Of a stretch of DNA of 14,155 bases, positions 1-7,992 are shown piece after piece. The DNA comes from Bacteroidales bacterium UBA2295 (GTDB lineage Bacteria; Bacteroidota; Bacteroidia; Bacteroidales; Tenuifilaceae), in contig DDWD01000166.1 of the NCBI GenBank assembly GCA_002345825.1, forward strand, positions 1 to 14,155, given 5' to 3'. The stretch's first letter is position 1; the number at the start of each line of letters is the position of its first letter. Under the pieces are notes generated by a model. The model ran no database searches, was not told the DNA's origin, and worked only from the letters and a program-made list of their open reading frames with translations. The position numbers and the translations under genes are program-made.

Positions 1-1
1 T

Positions 2-577
2 AAAGATTTTGAGAATCCATGGGGAATAAAAACGCCCAAAGGAGTAACCAAAATGATGTCGCAGATACTTAACAGCAGCGTGTTCCCAGGTGTTCAGGGT
101 GGTCCTCTTGAGCACGTAATCGCCTCAAAGGCTGTTGCCTTTGGCGAAGCTTTACAGCCCGAGTATAAGGAGTATCAAACCCAGGTTAAGAAAAATGCTG
201 CAGCCATGGCCCAAGCATTCATCAACAAGGGCTACAAGGTGATTTCGGGTGGAACTGATAATCACTCTATGCTGATTGACCTAAGACCTAAATTCCCTGA
301 GATTACTGGGAAAAAAGTTGAGAATACGCTAGTTCTTGCCGATATCACCATTAACAAGAATATGGTTCCTTTCGACTCTCGCTCACCATTCCAAACTTCA
401 GGTATAAGGGTAGGTACACCAGCCATAACAACCCGAGGCCTAAAAGAGCAACATATGGCCACTATTGTTGATTTGATTGACGAGGTTATCTCAAATATCG
501 ACGATGAGAAGGTTATTGCATCTGTTCGCGAGAAGGTAAATAAACTAATGGAAGAATTCCCATTGTTTGCTTGGTAG
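2..577 (+). CDS. glyA: Serine hydroxymethyltransferase, C-terminal part (5' end outside window)
   Basis: Converts serine and tetrahydrofolate to glycine and 5,10-methylenetetrahydrofolate in the cytosol, with PLP as cofactor. The reading frame is open from base 2, so the gene begins left of the window. About 190 C-terminal residues are present, under half of a typical ~420-430 residue protein. The stretch FPGVQGGPLEHVIASKAVAF and the late segment PFDSRSPFQTSGIRVGTPA (substrate and carboxylate-binding region of the family) are diagnostic. The PLP-binding lysine motif is upstream and not visible. The internal ATGs at 50-55 are not the true start, because family sequence (FENPWGIKTPKGVTK) continues upstream in frame. 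The gene ends at TAG and is followed by an intrinsic terminator. Confidence 0.96.
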   Translation, partial: KDFENPWGIKTPKGVTKMMSQILNSSVFPGVQGGPLEHVIASKAVAFGEALQPEYKEYQTQVKKNAAAMAQAFINKGYKVISGGTDNHSMLIDLRPKFPEITGKKVENTLVLADITINKNMVPFDSRSPFQTSGIRVGTPAITTRGLKEQHMATIVDLIDEVISNIDDEKVIASVREKVNKLMEEFPLFAW

Positions 578-598
578 TTATTATACACTACATACAGA

Positions 599-632
599 AA
601 AGCCTCTGGATCAAACCCAGGGGCTTTTTTAT
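599..632 (+). terminator. Intrinsic terminator of glyA
   Basis: AAGCCTCTGG and CCAGGGGCTT form a 10-bp stem with one G-T wobble, closed by a short loop and followed by TTTTTT. It lies 22 nt after the glyA stop codon. Confidence 0.85.
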
Positions 633-667
633 TATGCAAACAGTAATTAAACTGAAAAAAAATATTT

Positions 668-675
668 TACCTTTG
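668..675 (+). promoter_or_regulatory. Bacteroidota -7 box upstream of the membrane-protein gene
   Basis: TAccTTTG matches the Bacteroidota -7 consensus TAnnTTTG and would put transcription start about 20 nt before the ATG at 704. No TTTG is found at the expected -33 distance, so this is only a half-match. Confidence 0.45.
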
Positions 676-703
676 GATTGATCAACCTTAAAACCAATAC
701 CCA

Positions 704-1183
704 ATGGAATCCTTCAATATTAACCTTAACCAAACAACCGAAACTGGCAACAGGTATAAAAAGTTTTTGGTTATCCTCATGGTCCTATTCCTTGCCGCTG
801 CAATATTGTCATTCCTAATTCTTAATCAGCAAAACGATCCCAGAGAATGGATTTTCCTTGCATTTGGTATCTATGGATTAGGTTTTATCTACTTTGCATA
901 CGCGGGATGTAAAGCCAAAATTTATTTTAAAGCCGATGATTTTGCCATTGAGTACCAATTTGGATTCTTTCTGAAAACACCCACTAGCATTATGTGGGAC
1001 GTGATTAAGAAGATTCGATTAGGCCCAACTTACATTACCTTTTCAAAAAAATCGGGGAAAGATAAAAAGGTACAGCTGGGCTGGCTGCCCTACACTAAGG
1101 TAATTGAGATAAAAGATAAGGTTAACTCATTTGCGCAGAGTAAAGGGGTAGATATTGAGATTGCTGAATTCAGTAAGGAATAA
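704..1183 (+). CDS. Two-helix membrane protein of unknown function
   Basis: A 159-residue protein not recognised from sequence. It has a polar N-terminus, two predicted membrane helices (about residues 20-40 and 49-68) in hairpin arrangement, then a soluble C-terminal part of about 90 residues. That part alternates beta-like stretches (AKIYFKADDFAIEYQFGFF, MWDVIKKIRLGPTYITFS) and ends in a likely amphipathic helix. The layout of two helices followed by a small beta-rich domain resembles bacterial PH-like membrane proteins, but no signature motif proves this. It is transcribed alone after the glyA terminator and converges on the next gene. The start is supported by the -7 box about 30 nt upstream. 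Confidence 0.8.
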   Translation: MESFNINLNQTTETGNRYKKFLVILMVLFLAAAILSFLILNQQNDPREWIFLAFGIYGLGFIYFAYAGCKAKIYFKADDFAIEYQFGFFLKTPTSIMWDVIKKIRLGPTYITFSKKSGKDKKVQLGWLPYTKVIEIKDKVNSFAQSKGVDIEIAEFSKE

Positions 1184-1185
1184 TG

Positions 1186-1950
1186 CTAACGAAACAACCT
1201 TGACCAAAGGCTTTGTTTTGGCCTATCGGCACGTGTGGTAAATTTGGAGCATCCCGGTTCATTTTTTCGCTTCGGTGTAACAGGGATATGCTGTTTCAGA
1301 TCATGATTATACACGCTCTCTGGGTATAGTATCGATATCAACTCCGAATTATCAAGCACTATCTGCTCATTATTCCTAGCAACATACATTTGAAATTTTT
1401 GTGGTTTTATTATTGGGACTGGTAACTTATCAGGCTTAAGGCTTGCCATTGTGTTAGGCACTTGATGGCTATAGTGAACAACAACCCCATGAAAAAGATT
1501 TTTGGCCTGTACCTCATTGCTGCACTGAGTTTGCATTATGAATCGCCACTCAATATCCGTTGAATTCAAACTCGAATCAAGCCTAATCAGTTCGGCTACT
1601 CGGCTGGCTAACAATTCGTAATAATTAGTTCTCCAATCGTGTTTGTTAATAGGGTAATGCGTGTAAACCACATCTACCCTTAAGGGCATTAGTCCGTATT
1701 TCGATAGTGGAAGGTTAGACTTATCCTCAAGAGTATGCTTAGCATATCCGTTGGGAAGGCATAAACTACGCACATTCTCAAATTGGTAATTATCAATATA
1801 CAACACATTGAATTTACTATCAAACCAAGTAGAATTATCAACGGGGTAATTCAACTGTTGGGAGGGAAAAAGAGGTGCTTTTTCAGCTTGTGAATAAGCT
1901 GGAGGTGTGATGCAAAATAAGATAACTATGAAAAGTAAAAATAAATTCAT
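1186..1950 (-). CDS. Secreted hypothetical protein
   Basis: A 254-residue protein with a clear N-terminal signal peptide: hydrophobic run FLLFIVILFCI, probable cleavage near residues 20-22 after AYSQA. No cysteine sits at the cleavage site, so it is probably periplasmic or exported rather than a lipoprotein. The mature part is polar and rich in Tyr, Asn and His, with no motif I recognise. The C-terminal tail is basic (PKRKNEPGCSK, RPKQSLWSRLFR). It is probably monocistronic and converges on the membrane-protein gene, with only 2 nt between the two stop codons. No function is proposed. Confidence 0.8.
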   Translation of the reverse strand: MNLFLLFIVILFCITPPAYSQAEKAPLFPSQQLNYPVDNSTWFDSKFNVLYIDNYQFENVRSLCLPNGYAKHTLEDKSNLPLSKYGLMPLRVDVVYTHYPINKHDWRTNYYELLASRVAELIRLDSSLNSTDIEWRFIMQTQCSNEVQAKNLFHGVVVHYSHQVPNTMASLKPDKLPVPIIKPQKFQMYVARNNEQIVLDNSELISILYPESVYNHDLKQHIPVTPKRKNEPGCSKFTTRADRPKQSLWSRLFR

Positions 1951-1979
1951 TGAAAACTGGACTAAACTATTTGGAAACG

Positions 1980-1987
1980 CAAATTTA
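1980..1987 (-). promoter_or_regulatory. -7 box for the secreted hypothetical protein
   Basis: On the minus strand this reads TAaaTTTG, a full match to the Bacteroidota -7 box, 30 nt upstream of the ATG at 1950. No clear -33 TTTG is present. Confidence 0.45.
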
Positions 1988-2081
1988 TAAAACTTATTAC
2001 ATTTTCGTGTTTTTAACTACCTATAACAGAGTGGCACGAATTATGCAATAGGTTATCAACTTAACCAAAAATCATAAAAAT

Positions 2082-2585
2082 ATGAAACGTATTCTTGCGC
2101 TTATAATCATACTGCTACCCATATTCACTTCAGGACAAATTCTTGGAAAACGCACACCTGATTGGGTGAAAAACACTCCCAAGTCGAGTGAAAACTATTA
2201 TGCAGTAGGCGAAGGGTCATCAGCAACGCTTGATGTGGCAGAACGGAAAGCGCGCTTAAACGCTAATGTAAAGCTAGCTGAACAGGTAGGCCCTGTAGTT
2301 AAAACAGAAACCACACGGTTTGAAAACGTAGTCCGCAATAACAAGCTTCTAAAAGAAAAGGTTTACACTATGCGTAAAACAGTAGTTGCCAGTCTTCATG
2401 ACACCCGAATAGTGGAACAGTACTCAAAAGAAAAAAATGGAGTACACACCGTTTACCTGCTTGTGGAAATGCCTAAAAAAAGTATTGCCCAGTCAATAAT
2501 ATCACAGGTAAACAACGACAAAGATTTACATAGGGCACTTGCCGGATCAAAGGCGTACAAGAAGCTACTTGCTGAGGCCAAGTAA
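2082..2585 (+). CDS. LPP20-like secreted protein
   Basis: A 167-residue protein with a signal peptide (MKRILALIIILLPIFTSG, cleavage likely around residues 18-19). The segment from residue 25 on has the LPP20 pattern: a P-x-W-V motif (TPDWVKNTP), then YYAVGEGSS, then an alanine/arginine-rich helix (AERKARLNANVKLAEQVG). The family is named from Helicobacter pylori Lpp20. Members are small envelope proteins and their biochemical role is not settled. There is no lipobox cysteine, so this copy is probably soluble in the periplasm or otherwise exported. It is monocistronic and ends just before a strong bidirectional terminator shared with the convergent sugar-phosphate mutase gene. Confidence 0.8.
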   Translation: MKRILALIIILLPIFTSGQILGKRTPDWVKNTPKSSENYYAVGEGSSATLDVAERKARLNANVKLAEQVGPVVKTETTRFENVVRNNKLLKEKVYTMRKTVVASLHDTRIVEQYSKEKNGVHTVYLLVEMPKKSIAQSIISQVNNDKDLHRALAGSKAYKKLLAEAK

Positions 2586-2602
2586 GAAATTTTTACAATA
2601 GT

Positions 2603-2641
2603 AAAGCGGCTGCAAATAATTGTACTATTTGCAGCCGCTTT
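2603..2641. terminator. Bidirectional terminator between convergent genes
   Basis: A perfect 16-bp inverted repeat (2603-2618 with 2626-2641, 7-nt loop) with AAA on the left and TTT on the right end of the stem. It lies between the stop codons of the LPP20-like gene (+) and the mutase gene (-), so it can serve both, although the U-tracts are short. Confidence 0.8.
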
Positions 2642-2670
2642 GTATATGGATTGCTATGTACTATAGGATA

Positions 2671-4023
2671 TTAAGACAACTCTTTAACAATTTCTTTAAC
2701 CTTGGCAACCTTCTCGTTTAGCATTTCCTGTGTTTTAGCCTCGGCTATAAACCTTAGATAGGGTTCTGTGTTGGATGGGCGGATATTGAACCACCAATCG
2801 GGGAATTCCACCCTATAGCCATCAAAATCGAACGATGCATTTGGCTCTTCTATTGAAGTAAAATAATCCCTTACAGCATCCATTGCATCCTTTTTCCGCT
2901 CGATGCGGAAGTTTATCTCTCCTGAGTTGGCGTATGTCTCAATACGCGAAATCAGCTGCGAAAGGGTAATACCATCCTTTTTAAACTTGGCAATAACATC
3001 AAGAATAATCAGGCAGGCCATAAGGCCTGAGTCGGAGTAGTAAAAATCGCGGAAATAGTAATGGCCAGCCAGCTCGCCACCATAAATCCCTCCTATTTCG
3101 CGCAGTTTGTGGGCAGCGAAAGCTCTGCCAACTCGCCATGTACGCATCTCACCTCCAAGAGGTTTAAGGTACTCACCCACCGCCTTAGATGTTCTAATAT
3201 CCTGAAGAACCAAGCCCTTCTCCCCTTTTTCCTCAAGAAAGTAGTGACCTAGCAACGCAATCATCAGGTCTGGCGAAATGAATCGGCCATTCTCATCTAC
3301 AAACATCACCCGGTCGGCATCGCCATCGAAAATCACACCAATATCACACTTCTCGCTTTTCACAAGATTCTGTAGGTCGATCACATTCTCCGGCACCAAT
3401 GGGTTGGCCTCATGATTAGGAAATGTTCCGTCAAGCTCATCGTATATGTAAATAGGAGCATCACCAAGCAATTCCTTGATAAGCAGAGCGGCCATACCAT
3501 TGGAGCAATCAATACCAATGCGGAGATTGCTGTAATCGCCCACATATTTTTTCAAAAAAGCGATATACTCGCCCCTAACATCAAGCGTTTTAATTTCTCC
3601 AAGAGTATGAGATTTTACAATGGCTTCTCCATTCTTAATTTTTTGCTCAATTTCTTTTAATCCCGTATCGTAACCAACAGGCAAAGCGTTTTCTCGCGAT
3701 ACCTTCATCCCGTTATACTCCTTAGAGTTATGCGATGCAGTAATCTGAACCGATGCGCTAAAATCGTACTTGGCTGTAGAGTAGTAAACCATTGGCGTAG
3801 TGGCTAGCCCAACGTCGTACACATCTGCACCAGCATCGGTAATGCCTTTCGCAAGGTTTTCAAATATTTCATCGGATGATACTCTTGCATCACGGCCAAC
3901 CAGCACCTTTTGGGTGTTTAGCAGTTCTACCAAGAAGTAACCAATCTTATAGGCATCATCTTTATTAAAATCCTTATTGTAGATACCTCTAATATCATAT
4001 GCATGAAATGCTCCCATAGTCAT
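2671..4023 (-). CDS. manB: Phosphomannomutase/phosphoglucomutase
   Basis: Alpha-D-phosphohexomutase that interconverts the 1- and 6-phosphates of mannose or glucose, feeding GDP-mannose, glycan or glycogen synthesis. At 450 residues it is full length for the family. Visible motifs, in order: active-site phosphoserine loop TASHNS (Ser97), magnesium-binding loop DGDADR (Asp233, Asp235, Asp237), sugar-binding GGELAGH (315-321), and phosphate-binding RPSNTEP (415-421). The usual TASHNP is TASHNS here, and the usual GExSGH has Ala for Ser. Substrate preference cannot be read from the sequence. Two ATGs are possible, at 4023 and 4017; the first has an A/G-rich stretch about 8 nt upstream. It is probably monocistronic. 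Confidence 0.93.
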   Translation of the reverse strand: MTMGAFHAYDIRGIYNKDFNKDDAYKIGYFLVELLNTQKVLVGRDARVSSDEIFENLAKGITDAGADVYDVGLATTPMVYYSTAKYDFSASVQITASHNSKEYNGMKVSRENALPVGYDTGLKEIEQKIKNGEAIVKSHTLGEIKTLDVRGEYIAFLKKYVGDYSNLRIGIDCSNGMAALLIKELLGDAPIYIYDELDGTFPNHEANPLVPENVIDLQNLVKSEKCDIGVIFDGDADRVMFVDENGRFISPDLMIALLGHYFLEEKGEKGLVLQDIRTSKAVGEYLKPLGGEMRTWRVGRAFAAHKLREIGGIYGGELAGHYYFRDFYYSDSGLMACLIILDVIAKFKKDGITLSQLISRIETYANSGEINFRIERKKDAMDAVRDYFTSIEEPNASFDFDGYRVEFPDWWFNIRPSNTEPYLRFIAEAKTQEMLNEKVAKVKEIVKELS

Positions 4024-4351
4024 TAATTTTTTCTCAAAAATAGGAAATTTAGGCCTTTTAGCAACTATTTAAACCAAAACCAACCCCTATTTGTTTACAT
4101 AGTTAAATACTCAAACCACTAGTATGTATAACAAAACCAATATTAACGAATGTAGCCGAATGGGTAAAACTTTTTTCACACCCTAAATTATTGATTAAAC
4201 GATTGTTAAACGCCAGCAATATGCTGACCAACATTTTTTATGCTACATTATATGTCATACAACATATTTACTGTTTATATTTGCCCCGAAAAGACAAACA
4301 GATTTTGATTGTTTTAGTTGGGAAAACAAATCAAAAAAGAAGGGACTTGTT
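4024..4351. other. Divergent intergenic region (mutase / carboxylase operon)
   Basis: An AT-rich stretch of 328 nt between divergently transcribed genes. The only regulatory element I can support is the -7 box at 4276-4283 for the carboxylase operon. No convincing RNA gene, riboswitch fold, repeat array or small ORF with family similarity is visible. On the minus strand a one-mismatch -7 box (TAaaTTTC, 4051-4044) may serve the mutase, but its -33 spacing is poor. Confidence 0.5.
4276..4283 (+). promoter_or_regulatory. -7 box of the acyl-CoA carboxylase operon
   Basis: TAtaTTTG is a full match to the Bacteroidota -7 consensus and predicts a leader of about 60 nt. No TTTG stands at the -33 position. 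A purine-rich AGAAGGGA lies about 6 nt before the ATG at 4352 and is one of the better ribosome-binding candidates in the window. Confidence 0.5.
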
Positions 4352-5866
4352 ATGATTAAAAAGATTTTAATTGCCAATAGAGGCGAAATTGCTGTGCGCA
4401 TTATTCGCTCATGCAGAGAGCTGGGCATACGCTCAGTTGCTGTATATTCCGATGCCGACCGCGGTGCCATGCATGTTCGGTATGCTAGTGAGGCATACCA
4501 TATTGGACCATCGCCCTCAAACCAAAGCTACTTAAATGCCGATAAGATTATTGAGGTAGCATTGCATGCAAATGTAGACGCCATTCATCCGGGGTACGGA
4601 TTTCTGTCAGAAAATGCAGAGTTTGCTCGGAAATGTCAAGAGGTAGGCCTGATTTTCATAGGACCATCGGCTGATGCCATTACCCGAATGGGTAACAAAA
4701 TTACTGCCCGGCAAACTATGATTGATGCTGGTGTTCCTGTTGTTCCGGGAACACAGCAAAGCATTTCAAACCCAGAAGAGATAAACCAAGTTGTTAAGGA
4801 TATTGGACTTCCGATAATGATAAAAGCCTCAGCCGGAGGCGGTGGTAAAGGAATGCGCCTGGTTCGTGACACAAAAGATTTGTATTCTTCAGTTAAAATG
4901 GCACAATCAGAGGCTATGTCGTCGTTTGGCGACGATACGGTTTACATCGAAAAGTATATTGAATCGCCACACCATATCGAGTTTCAGATTTTAGCCGACA
5001 AGCAAGGCAACACAGTTCATCTATTTGAGAGGGAATGCTCTGTGCAGCGTCGTCACCAGAAGGTGGTGGAAGAAACTCCCTCACCATTCCTCACTCCTGA
5101 ACTCCGCAATAGAATGGGTGAAGCAGCCATTGAGGCTGCAAAAGCAGTGAATTACGAAGGAGCTGGCACCATCGAGTTTTTGGTTGATGCCAACAGAAAT
5201 TTCTACTTTCTGGAGATGAACACCCGCCTTCAGGTTGAACACCCAATTACCGAACGTACCACTGGAATTGATATTGTTAAAGAGCAAATAAACATTGCAT
5301 CGGGAAAAACTCTATCATTTAAACAAGATGAAGTTTTTCAGTTTGGGCATTCCATCGAGTGCCGCATATCTGCTGAAGATCCTTTTAACAACTTCATGCC
5401 AAGCCCTGGAGTAGTCCGGCATATTAGCGAACCAAACGGATTAGGGATCAGAACTGACGGATATGTTTATGAGGGTTATGAGATTCCAATGCACTACGAT
5501 CCGATGATCAGCAAGGTTATTACCTGGGGGCGAACACGTGCTGAAGCTCTTGATAGGATGCGCAGAGCACTTTACGAATACAAAATTACTGGCGTAAAAA
5601 CATCCACCAAGTTCCTAGAACGGATAATGGTGAATAAAGATTTTATGGAAGGAAATTACGATACCCACTTTATTGAAAAGAATAGTGAGGAATTGCTAAC
5701 GCCTTGCGCCAACGAAGAAACCCTTAGCGCTGATATGGCAATTATTGCCACCTACATTGACTATACCAATAGGATAGAAAAAGCAGCAATGGGCGATTTT
5801 ACTTTATCACGAACAGGCGATAAGTGGAAGGAATACGCGCTTAAAAAATCAATACAAAGGATTTAG
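4352..5866 (+). CDS. accC: Biotin carboxylase subunit of acyl-CoA carboxylase
   Basis: ATP-dependent carboxylation of the biotin on the carrier protein, using bicarbonate. Domains in order: N-terminal pre-ATP-grasp fold (KILIANRGEIAVRIIRSCRELG, residues 4-25, cited in pieces: KILIANRGEIA and RIIRSCRELG), ATP-grasp with glycine-rich loop KASAGGGGKGMR (158-169), catalytic loop EMNTRLQVEHPITE (288-301), and the C-terminal biotin carboxylase domain (SIECRISAEDP, about 334-344). Glu288, Arg292 and Glu296 fall at the same numbers as the catalytic residues of E. coli AccC. At 504 residues it is about 55 longer than AccC; the extra C-terminus resembles that of propionyl-CoA carboxylase alpha chains. 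First gene of a three-gene operon; the next start is 2 nt after this stop. The symbol reflects the subunit type; the physiological substrate is more likely propionyl-CoA. Confidence 0.93.
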   Translation: MIKKILIANRGEIAVRIIRSCRELGIRSVAVYSDADRGAMHVRYASEAYHIGPSPSNQSYLNADKIIEVALHANVDAIHPGYGFLSENAEFARKCQEVGLIFIGPSADAITRMGNKITARQTMIDAGVPVVPGTQQSISNPEEINQVVKDIGLPIMIKASAGGGGKGMRLVRDTKDLYSSVKMAQSEAMSSFGDDTVYIEKYIESPHHIEFQILADKQGNTVHLFERECSVQRRHQKVVEETPSPFLTPELRNRMGEAAIEAAKAVNYEGAGTIEFLVDANRNFYFLEMNTRLQVEHPITERTTGIDIVKEQINIASGKTLSFKQDEVFQFGHSIECRISAEDPFNNFMPSPGVVRHISEPNGLGIRTDGYVYEGYEIPMHYDPMISKVITWGRTRAEALDRMRRALYEYKITGVKTSTKFLERIMVNKDFMEGNYDTHFIEKNSEELLTPCANEETLSADMAIIATYIDYTNRIEKAAMGDFTLSRTGDKWKEYALKKSIQRI

Positions 5867-5868
5867 CC

Positions 5869-6378
5869 ATGGCAATAGATATAAAGATAGGTGATCGAGA
5901 GGCAAACGTTCGCCTGATTAAACGGGACGGTTCAAAAGCCACTATAGATGTGGATGGAATAACCTACGATGTGGACATTGTAATGGTTGAAGAAGGGGTT
6001 TACTCCATTCTGCACAACGGAGAATCGTTTAGCATTGAAATGATTCCTGGCAATGGGCCCAAAAATTACTTTGTAAACACATACACCTCTGCCCATGAGG
6101 TAGAAATAATTGATGCCCAAAGCCGATACCAAAAAAGCCGGAACAAGGATAGCATTGAGTCTACCGAAAAAACAATCAGCACCCCAATGCCGGGAAAGGT
6201 TGTTCGTATACCTGTAATCGAAGGCCAAAAAGTGACGAAAGGAGATACTCTAATCGTAATATCGGCTATGAAAATGGAGAGTAACTACAATGCAACACTC
6301 GACGGTACAGTTAAGAAAATACATGTGAGTGAGGGAGACTCTGTGACCAACAACCAACCATTAATCGAACTAGAATAA
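5869..6378 (+). CDS. Biotin carboxyl carrier subunit with N-terminal barrel
   Basis: Carries CO2 on biotin between the biotin carboxylase and the carboxyltransferase. Residues ~105-169 form a biotinyl domain: PMPGKV, then AMKME with the biotinylated Lys135, then GDSVTNNQPLIELE. Lys135 lies 34 residues before the C-terminus, as is typical. Residues 1-~90 are beta-rich (GSKATIDVDGITYDVDIV, GVYSILHNGESFSIEM). They look like the BT domain that joins the holoenzyme in propionyl-CoA carboxylase alpha chains, which is an inference from pattern. A proline-poor linker rich in Ser, Lys and Glu joins the halves. AAAGGA lies 10 nt before the ATG. The gene is tightly coupled to the biotin carboxylase gene upstream and 10 nt from the carboxyltransferase gene downstream. 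Confidence 0.92.
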   Translation: MAIDIKIGDREANVRLIKRDGSKATIDVDGITYDVDIVMVEEGVYSILHNGESFSIEMIPGNGPKNYFVNTYTSAHEVEIIDAQSRYQKSRNKDSIESTEKTISTPMPGKVVRIPVIEGQKVTKGDTLIVISAMKMESNYNATLDGTVKKIHVSEGDSVTNNQPLIELE

Positions 6379-6388
6379 CCTAATCAAA

Positions 6389-7930
6389 ATGGATAGCTTA
6401 GAAAAAAAGTTCTCCCAGTTCGAGCAAAAAGTAAAGCAAGCCGAACAGGGAGCAGGTGAAGAACGCGTTGCCAAGCAGCATGAGGCTGGTAAAAAAAGTG
6501 CCCGTGAACGTATTGCCGAACTACTGGATCCAAACACTTTTAACGAGTTCGACAAACTTGTCACACACCGATCGCATGAGTTTGGGCTTGAAAAGATTAA
6601 AATACCAGGCGATGGAGTTATCACTGGATATGGAAAAATTGACGGACAGCTGGTTTACGTTTATGCCTACGATTTTACCGTTCTGGGCGGAACCCTTAGC
6701 CGTGCCAATGCCGATAAGATTATCAAGCTACAAAATATGGCAATAAGGACTGGAACGCCTATTATTGGGCTAAACGATTCCGGTGGTGCACGTATTCAGG
6801 AGGGAGTTCAAAGCCTAGCGGGCTATGCCGAAATTTTTTACAATAACGTGAAAAGTTCGGGGGTAATTCCTCAAATCACCTGCATTATGGGACCATGCGC
6901 TGGTGGTGCCGTATACTCCCCTGCCCTCAACGATTTTATCATTATGATAAAAGATACAAGCTATATGTTCGTAACTGGCCCCGATGTAATTAAGGCAGTT
7001 ACCCATGAAGATGTAACCAAGGAGGACCTTGGAGGAGCAACCACCCACAATTCCAAAAGCGGAGTAGCACATTTTATGGCCGACAACGAGGAGCAAGCAC
7101 TAATGCTTATACGTGAGCTCATAGGATTTATCCCAGCCAACAATATGGAGCATGCCCCTGAGTATCCCACAACAGACGACCGATTTAGGGAAGATGAAGC
7201 GCTACAAACGATAGTTCCTGCCGACCCTAACAAGCCTTATGATATCAAGGATTTACTTCTAGTTGTGCTCGATGACAAAAACTTTTTGGAGGTTCAAGCC
7301 CACTTCGCAAAAAATATTGTGGTAGGCTTTGGCCGAATGGCAGGACAAACCGTGGGTATTGTGGCTAACCAGCCAGCATATTTAGCGGGCGTTTTAGATA
7401 TTGACTCCTCGGTCAAAGCGGCTAGGTTTATCCGCTTTTGCGATGCTTTCAATATCCCCCTTATCACATTTGTTGATGTTCCAGGATTTTTACCAGGAGT
7501 AAATCAGGAGGAAAATGGCATTATCAAACATGGGGCGAAGCTACTTTATGCATACGCCGAAGCTACTGTCCCTAAAATCACAGTAATTACCCGAAAAGCG
7601 TATGGTGGTGCATACTGTGTAATGTCGAGCAAACAGGTAGGTGCCGATGTAAATTTTGCCTACCCAACTGCCGAGATAGCAGTGATGGGCCCCGAGGGAG
7701 CGGTTAATATTATTCATCGACATAATATAAAAAACGAGAAGGAGCGGCAGAAACTCATTGATGAGTACCGCGAAACGCTGGCCAATCCATATAAAGCGGC
7801 TGAGCTAGGATATATCGACGAAATTATTTACCCCAAACAAACCCGAGCCAAACTTGTTCAAGCATTGGAACTTACACAAAATAAAAGCCAACAACAGCCC
7901 GCACGTAAGCATGGCAACATTGTACTATAA
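6389..7930 (+). CDS. Acyl-CoA carboxylase carboxyltransferase subunit (PccB/MmdA-like)
   Basis: Transfers the carboxyl group from biotin to an acyl-CoA, most likely propionyl-CoA giving methylmalonyl-CoA. At 513 residues it has two crotonase-like halves. The N half has GGTLSRANADKI (100-111), the oxyanion-hole region NDSGGARIQEGV (129-140) and MGPCAGGAVYSPA (167-179). The C half has DVPGFLPGVNQE (363-374), RKAYGGAYCVMSSK (402-415) and PTAEIAVMGPEGAVNI (426-441). The C-terminus KHGNIVL is typical. The specificity position after GGAY is Cys410, whereas propionyl-CoA carboxylases have Asp and Streptomyces acetyl-CoA-preferring AccB has Ile. The linked biotin carboxylase argues for an ATP-driven carboxylase. 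No membrane beta or delta subunit of a sodium-pumping decarboxylase is in the window. Confidence 0.93.
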   Translation: MDSLEKKFSQFEQKVKQAEQGAGEERVAKQHEAGKKSARERIAELLDPNTFNEFDKLVTHRSHEFGLEKIKIPGDGVITGYGKIDGQLVYVYAYDFTVLGGTLSRANADKIIKLQNMAIRTGTPIIGLNDSGGARIQEGVQSLAGYAEIFYNNVKSSGVIPQITCIMGPCAGGAVYSPALNDFIIMIKDTSYMFVTGPDVIKAVTHEDVTKEDLGGATTHNSKSGVAHFMADNEEQALMLIRELIGFIPANNMEHAPEYPTTDDRFREDEALQTIVPADPNKPYDIKDLLLVVLDDKNFLEVQAHFAKNIVVGFGRMAGQTVGIVANQPAYLAGVLDIDSSVKAARFIRFCDAFNIPLITFVDVPGFLPGVNQEENGIIKHGAKLLYAYAEATVPKITVITRKAYGGAYCVMSSKQVGADVNFAYPTAEIAVMGPEGAVNIIHRHNIKNEKERQKLIDEYRETLANPYKAAELGYIDEIIYPKQTRAKLVQALELTQNKSQQQPARKHGNIVL

Positions 7931-7992
7931 AGAGATGTCAATCAGCGAAAAAGCATTTTTTTGTGCGTTTGGCTAAAAAAAACCTCATTTTT

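Noticed and set aside
262..639. 125-codon minus-strand ORF over the glyA 3' end
   Set aside because: Shadow of glyA that also runs through its terminator; no family similarity.
4255..4470. 71-codon minus-strand ORF over the carboxylase promoter
   Set aside because: Covers the operon leader and the 5' end of the biotin carboxylase gene; no recognisable protein.
6815..7233. Two overlapping minus-strand ORFs inside the carboxyltransferase gene
   Set aside because: Both lie opposite well-conserved coding sequence with all motifs on the plus strand; no supporting similarity.
6389..7930. Sodium-pumping methylmalonyl-CoA decarboxylase alpha subunit
   Set aside because: The linked biotin carboxylase and the absence of membrane beta and delta subunits in the window favour an ATP-dependent carboxylase.
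7931..7992. Terminator after the carboxylase operon
   Set aside because: A- and T-rich runs are present but no GC-containing stem is followed by a T-tract; cannot be supported.
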